NCBI RefSeq assembly: GCF_016097555.1
Contig: NC_054712.1
Location: forward strand, 50,877,253-50,941,252
DNA length: 64,000 nt
From: Gigantopelta aegis
Lineage: Eukaryota; Mollusca; Gastropoda; Neomphalida; Peltospiridae
Direction: 5' to 3'
The notes under the pieces were generated by a model. The model saw only the letters and a list, made by a program, of their open reading frames with translations, ran no database searches and had not been told where the DNA came from. The position numbers and the translations under genes are program-made. This document shows positions 59,567-64,000 of the stretch, piece by piece (the stretch's first letter is position 1; every line of letters begins with the position of its first letter).

Positions 59567-60267
59567 CCCATTCGGCATAACTTGCTTTGGTTTTATTTAG
59601 AGCAAACAGCTGCGTTATGCCATATGATTTCAGCAATGCTTTGACCTTATGGTTCTTGTATTCTGACCCTCAATCGGACTGAAACAGTTTGGGTTTTCTG
59701 GACTCTAATTTCCAGAATTCTGTCAAAGGATCTACCACGTCGTTCCCCGTTTTCGACTTGAGTGGTAACACCCACAAGTACCTGGAGAACAGGTCAATGA
59801 TCATCATGAGGTATCTCGCCCTGTCATTGTATTTAGCCAAACTGACCATATCCATTAGATCGGATTGCCAGTGACTGTCTAACCCTTCCACAACATAGGT
59901 ATTACGTGGAAACTTTCGCCTCACTTGATGTGTCATGGTATAGGTCTCTTGACCTTTAAACCATGATTTAATACGTGTCAGAGGAATTTTAAATTTACCC
60001 TCTGCTTTAACAGCTTGATACAGTTTACTAGGACCTGCATAACTCCCAGGATGTTTTACATCGTAGTAAATATACTCTAGGTACCTTTCCCACCGAGACA
60101 TGGTTCCCAACTGACATACATGTAACAAAGTCATGCTATTTATAAATAACAGAAGGATACAACACAAAATTTTATTACTAAACAACAAAAATGTAGTACC
60201 TAAAATATATGACGAAATATACAGTTATGTCAAAAACATTCAAGTGTCTCACGCGTGTTTGAAACAG

Positions 60268-60501
60268 TTAATGTCTGAACACGTTATTCACATAGGGACA
60301 TCTTGGAGAGAGTCTGTAATGTTCCATCACTGGGTCGTCCATTCTCTGCCATCGGTAGGCGCGTAGTCCACAACAGTAACAGACGACGGCATCGTGATCC
60401 CCTGTATAGAAGAAACCGGCCTTGGCGAGCTCCCTCGGTTTCTGGCGTAACTGTATTGGCCACCACCCAAATGTCTGCATCCGCGTGTAGACATGGCACA
60501 T
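60268..60501 (-). CDS. BIR (inhibitor-of-apoptosis type) domain ORF of the virus-like element
   Basis: The ORF of 77 residues contains one BIR domain. TFGWWPIQL is followed by LAKAGFFYTGDHDAVVCYCC and later MDDPVMEHYRLSPRCPYV. The zinc ligands fit C-x2-C-x16-H-x6-C exactly. BIR domains bind caspases or IAP-binding motifs, and such genes are carried by several large DNA viruses, including mollusc herpesviruses, and by mobile elements. Same-strand packing next to the integrase suggests it is cargo of the virus-like element. A host IAP exon is the alternative. Confidence 0.75.
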   Translation of the reverse strand: MCHVYTRMQTFGWWPIQLRQKPRELAKAGFFYTGDHDAVVCYCCGLRAYRWQRMDDPVMEHYRLSPRCPYVNNVFRH

Positions 60502-60937
60502 TTCGGGACGATGGCAGAACAGGTAACGTCTCGAACAGCAGTCTTCTTAATCCCAGGCAACCTCTGTTTTATATTCTCGAGCGGCATCTGTTTCATCCAC
60601 GGCTTCTTTGATTTCAACATCTTCATTTTCATCCATATTGTCCGTTTGATCCATGAAATGTTCTTCTGGTTTGGTAGCCACTCTTTTACATTTGATTGTA
60701 TGTCTTTCTGAACATTTGCAGACCAAGATGTCGTCCTCGTCGCTACTGCTGCTGCTACTAACACTGCTCGAATATGCCGATGACATCTTCTTCGTTCCAG
60801 ATAGAGTGCAACAAGACACAAGAATGTCAGAATCATAAAACACGTCTGTTCTCTAGCACAGTCATAAAGCAAATGAAGTGTAAACCATAAATCCATTCTT
60901 TTATAGCTTCGAGTTCATCCAAAACAAAACTCGTTTT

Positions 60938-61595
60938 TCACTGGTGACACTCGTTAGGGTTGCAGAAGTTACACTGAAGAAATCCCATCTGGTTTTGATG
61001 GTCGTCTTGCATGGCGCAGGGCACAATCGAGTTCAGCTCTGGTACAAAGTCACACATGACTGTGAAACAGCCTTTCAGTTTCTCCCATTGTTGTAGAGAA
61101 AGGAATATTCCCTTCGTCGAAGGTTTCACGGATTTAGTTTCATCACACCACCACCACTGACGCAGGTTCACCCCAGCAAAGTTCTTGTCGACGCTGACTT
61201 GTACGTTGGCACCAAGGTGTCTGAACAATTTTTCGTCTTTCCTGGTTTAATGCTGAAATTGTTTCGTCAATTTGGCTTTTACATCCACACAGTTCGATCC
61301 ACTGTTTAAGACTAAGGACAATATCTCGCTTGGTGGGGAAAGTTTTCCCCTTGTCACTGTCAAATTTCCTTATGTGAATAGCAGTGTCCCCTTTCCATAA
61401 CTTGGCCACCACGTAGACGTTAGTTCCAAGTTCTAGACGACATCTCGCTTCATCACTTGTGGAACAGGCCATCTCTGGATTGAACGTAGATCTGATCGTT
61501 TTCGGCGAGCGAATGACAATTAAACCGTAATTAGCCTTTTTATACTCTTCGTGCCAGTCTAAGTAGGTCAGGGTCGGGTCAGTAGGACGTTGCAC
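60938..61595 (-). CDS. Two PC4-like single-strand DNA-binding ORFs of the virus-like element
   Basis: 61,143-61,595 contains VYVVAKLWKGDTAIHIRKFD, then KTFPTKRDIVLSLKQWIEL. 60,938-61,228 contains a second, more diverged block with KGIFLSLQQWEKLKG. This strand-strand-helix pattern (basic beta strands, then PxKxGIxLxxxQW) is that of the PC4/SUB1 domain. In mobile and viral DNA such proteins may coat single-stranded replication intermediates. That role is inferred. The two ORFs overlap in different frames. Confidence 0.6.
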
Positions 61596-61800
61596 ACGGT
61601 ACAGTAGGCCCGTCTAAGTAGGTCAAGGTCAGGAGAAAGTAGGCCAGGGCCGGGTCAGTAGGACTTTGCACACGGTACAGTAGGGCAGTCTAAGGAGGTC
61701 AAGGTCAGGAGAAAGTAGGTCAGTAGGATGAGGTCACGTGACAAGACCGCGACGTCATCAAGGTCAAGGACACGGAAAGTAGGTCATGACCCCAGGTAGG
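61558..61800 (+). repeat. Imperfect tandem repeat rich in AGGTCA half-sites
   Basis: Two units of about 75-90 bases (GGGTCAGTAGGACNTTGCACACGGTACAGTAGG core) are followed by further TCAAGGTCA, TAGGTCAGTAGG and GAGGTCACGTGAC. At least nine AGGTCA hexamers occur in about 240 bases. Confidence 0.75.
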
Positions 61801-61913
61801 CCCTAATACTACTGGCAGAGGCTCAAACTTTATAAAGTCTAGACTTTAAGATACAGACTAAAGTTTTGACTTTAAACGTTTTATAAGCACGGGGCCTGGT
61901 CGGATATACTTAA

Positions 61914-62218
61914 AGGGACATTCCTGAGTTTGCTGCAATTTTTAAGATGTTATCGACTAACAGACCTTTTAACGATTGTAATTACATATCAAATATATTT
62001 TTCTGCATAAAATATTAATGGTGTATATTAAACGTACGTACAAACATATTTGGAAACAAAATCCAAGTTGGGCTTCTTACAAATATTAAGACGACCAGAA
62101 ACACATTGAATATACAGACACTTATATTCTCAACAAGAAAATATTTATGTAAATTAAAAGGTAGAAATATTTTATTTTTCAGACACGCCTACAATGCAGC
62201 AAACTCAGGAATGTCCCT
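61914..62218 (-). mobile_element. TTAA-site MITE, copy 4
   Basis: 305 bases with AGGGACATTCCTGAGTTTGC at the left and the inverse at the right, TTAA at 61,910-61,913 and 62,219-62,222. Its interior is in the opposite orientation to the other copies. Confidence 0.9.
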
Positions 62219-62344
62219 TTAAAACACAAACTGTTAAATAACCTTGTAAATATCGTTGGTAGCTGCTCCAGAATCAAGCATTAGTTGAACAATTTAAATT
62301 TACATTTACCGCTATTTGTTTTTATTTTTTTCCATACAGCAGTA

Positions 62345-62880
62345 AATGAATGCCTGCTTCACGACGCCCCAAAACAAAACTACGTATCGGCTATTGGGTG
62401 TCCAACAAAGGTAAACACATTAAAAAGGAAAAAAAACAAAAAAACCTCACACACTCAAAACTAGTGCATAGTGTGGAACCAGAGTAATAAATGAATGAAT
62501 GAATGAATGAATGAATGTTTAACGACACCCCAGCACGAAAAATACATCGGCTATTGGGTGTCAAACTATGGTAATGCAAACAAACAAAGTGATGATCAAC
62601 ATCAATATACAAATTCAAGATTTAAATAAGAACTGTGCAAAAATACAAATATCAGATAGATACTGACTTTTACTCAAAATTTCAATTGTATCTCGAAAAA
62701 AACAAGGGGATTTGTGCTGTATTGGCCATTCTCAAAGAGAATGTTACACCCCTGCACCACAGTGAGGTTACAGCACGCGCAGGGGGAAACCAGAGTAATA
62801 CTCGAGGGACGGAACGGCAAAAGTCCAAGAGATCCAGGGGTTCGTCACTGGCTTATTGTGTAGCACGGGTTGGGTGATAC
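62345..62880 (-). mobile_element. SINE-D, minus strand, plus an older fragment
   Basis: 62,345-62,415 is an old tail piece. From 62,494 the inverted tail (AATGAATG repeats, TTTAACGACACCCCAGCACG) leads through the body to GAATGTTACACCCCTGCACC and GGTTACAGCACGCGCAGGGG. Confidence 0.8.
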
Positions 62881-63189
62881 TGATCAATATCTTCTGCTGG
62901 CATCGATTAACACCATACTAGGAACTGGTGTTTATGAAATCATTCCTTTCCCTTAAGTTGGAAGTGAACTATATTTAGGAGATACATGCGGCTATTGTTC
63001 CAGTATGTGCCTTTGTCCATTTTAGTGCTGGACTGTTTACTACTGTATTAAGTGTATCTGATGTGTATTGCTAGTTCAAACTATAAATGGTAATTTCTAG
63101 AGTAACAATTTCACTTTCTTTATTGTTAGAACGATCATAGTCTCCTGCCAAGGTGACAAAATAAGTTTTTATTCATTAGAAGGTATGCG

Positions 63190-63190
<1 letters not shown>
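62881..63190. other. No gene recognised
   Basis: Unremarkable sequence between two opposed SINE-D copies, ending in a (CA)n run at about 63,192-63,222. Confidence 0.5.
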
Positions 63191-63221
<31 letters not shown>

Positions 63222-63222
<1 letters not shown>

Positions 63223-63553
63223 TCCTTTCTTCCCTTAACAAACATTCCAAACTATCTTCAATGTCGTGTGGCCCCTGCGCGTGCTGTAACCTCACCGTGG
63301 TGCAGGGGTGTAACATTCTCTTTGAGAATGGCCAATACAGCATAAATTGAAATTTTGAGTAAAAGTCAGTATCTATCTGTGATATTTGTATTTTGGCACA
63401 ATTCTTTACACTGTTTTTATTTAAATCTTGAATTTTTATATTGATATTGATCATCACCTTATTTGTTTGCATTACCATAGTTTGACACCCAATAGCCGAT
63501 GTATTTTTTGTGCTGGGGTGTCGTTAAACATTCATTCATTCATTCATTCCAAT
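63222..63553 (+). mobile_element. SINE-D, plus strand, near complete
   Basis: The head CAAACTATCTTCAATGTCGT and GTGGCCCCTGCGCGTGCTGT is followed by the body with ACCATAGTTTGACACCCAAT and the tail GTGCTGGGGTGTCGTTAAAC with CATT repeats. A related tail piece follows at about 63,554-63,640. With 62,494-62,880 it forms an inverted pair. Confidence 0.85.
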
Positions 63554-63780
63554 GTCGTGTGAGTCCTTTAAAGGACTCCCCACTAGACAATGTGAACTTT
63601 TGTCCTGAGGTGTCATCAAACATTCATTCATTTTGGTAAAATGTCAGGTTGATTTTCTCATCATGCATTTGTCTAAACAAAATTTGTCTAACGGCTAGCA
63701 TGTTCATTTATTGAATTAATAAACCTGAGTAGCTGTGCTCCTCTTTTCCGCTTTCATCTTCTTTTGTCAGTATTATTGCT

Positions 63781-63993
63781 TCATAAGGCACCAGCAACCT
63801 CCCTGGTTGCCTGTGGGCACGTACTGTTCTTAGTCCGAAACAGCTCGGACAATTCATCAAAATATTTACAGGTTTTAGGACTAACCCCAGTCTTGGAATT
63901 GTAGTCAAAAATGGTCATATACGACCATTTCCAATTTCTCCATCTGTTTGTTTTGTTCTTGTACCACAGTACATAGAGTACCAGCATCTGCAA
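63781..63993 (-). CDS. Myb/SANT-like DNA-binding domain protein, fragment at window edge
   Basis: The minus-strand ORF contains NRWRNWKWSYMTIFDYNSKT, then GVSPKTCKYFDELSELFRTK. This resembles the third helix and tail of Myb/SANT-like (trihelix-type, Myb_DNA-bind_4) domains, where WxxLKxxYxxxxDxNxKTG and CxYFDELxELF recur. These are found in host transcription factors and in helper proteins of Harbinger-type transposons. The 5' part lies beyond the right edge, and the stop comes soon after REVAGAL. Whether it is a host exon or transposon relic cannot be told here. Confidence 0.5.
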   Translation of the reverse strand: MQMLVLYVLWYKNKTNRWRNWKWSYMTIFDYNSKTGVSPKTCKYFDELSELFRTKNSTCPQATREVAGAL

Positions 63994-64000
63994 GTTTCTT

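Larger units (their letters stand above)
59567..61595 (-). mobile_element. Polinton/adintovirus-like element fossil (partial)
   Basis: Parts on the minus strand, read from right to left: two ORFs with PC4-like single-strand DNA-binding domains (61,143-61,595 and 60,938-61,228), a small acidic serine-rich ORF (60,547-60,843), a BIR-domain ORF (60,268-60,501) and a retroviral-type integrase (59,567-60,188, running into the gap). The integrase segments PGSYAGPSKLYQAVK, YTMTHQVRRKFPRN and DLFSRYLWVLPLKSKT fit Polinton integrases better than Gypsy ones. No capsid or polymerase part lies inside the window. The copy is partial and broken, with a few breaks. Recognisable domains suggest it is not very old. 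Confidence 0.7.

Overview
The window looks like repeat-dense nuclear DNA of a marine mollusc, most likely a gastropod. That is an inference from several diverged copies of tRNA-headed SINEs ending in GTCGTTAAACAAAACAAAC or GTCGTTAAATAAAACATTTC, TTAA-site MITEs, a Penelope-like element, a knottin gene and general base composition. I do not claim a species. Two runs of exactly 200 N (35,379-35,578 and 59,367-59,566) are scaffold joins, so the window holds three contigs: 1-35,378, 35,579-59,366 and 59,567-64,000.

Layout. 1-2,950: a Penelope-like retroelement (reverse transcriptase plus GIY-YIG domain) with an inverted copy of its own 5' coding end and a textbook hammerhead ribozyme after the ORFs. 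3,200-6,860: short repeats and a long TAG microsatellite. 5,366-10,536: a host gene with a TATA box, a non-coding first exon and three coding exons for a secreted, very basic, double-knottin peptide. 11,737-11,927: a 191-base C tract. 11,948-16,856: a composite DNA transposon with 462-base direct terminal repeats around an I-PpoI-like His-Me nuclease gene and a convergent Mutator-like transposase. 16,860-29,663: a remnant of a Tc1-like element, SINEs, minisatellite, an unrecognised ORF and foldbacks. 29,664-34,981: an LTR retrotransposon fossil with integrase ahead of reverse transcriptase (Gmr1-like order).

The segment 15,515-35,378 and the segment 35,579-56,151 are the same 20 kb twice, in the same order and orientation, with the first ending and the second starting exactly at the N gap. 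This is what two unmerged haplotype contigs with overlapping ends look like. A true tandem duplication is the alternative. Comparing them gives a set of presence/absence differences with clean empty sites: a 2.16-kb TGT...ACA transposon with CCGG duplication, two TTAA MITEs, a probable solo LTR, a 14-versus-3 unit minisatellite, and a 2.9-kb stretch holding the first coding exon of an SLC6 transporter (54,391-54,580) that is absent from the first copy.

59,567-61,600 holds a minus-strand fossil of a Polinton/adintovirus-like element: integrase, a BIR (IAP-type) domain ORF and two PC4-like ORFs. It is followed by an array rich in AGGTCA half-sites, a MITE, an inverted pair of SINE-like repeats, and at the right edge a partial Myb/SANT-like DNA-binding protein. 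Confident host genes are few: the knottin gene, the SLC6 exon, and perhaps the Myb/SANT fragment. Almost everything else is mobile DNA of several ages.
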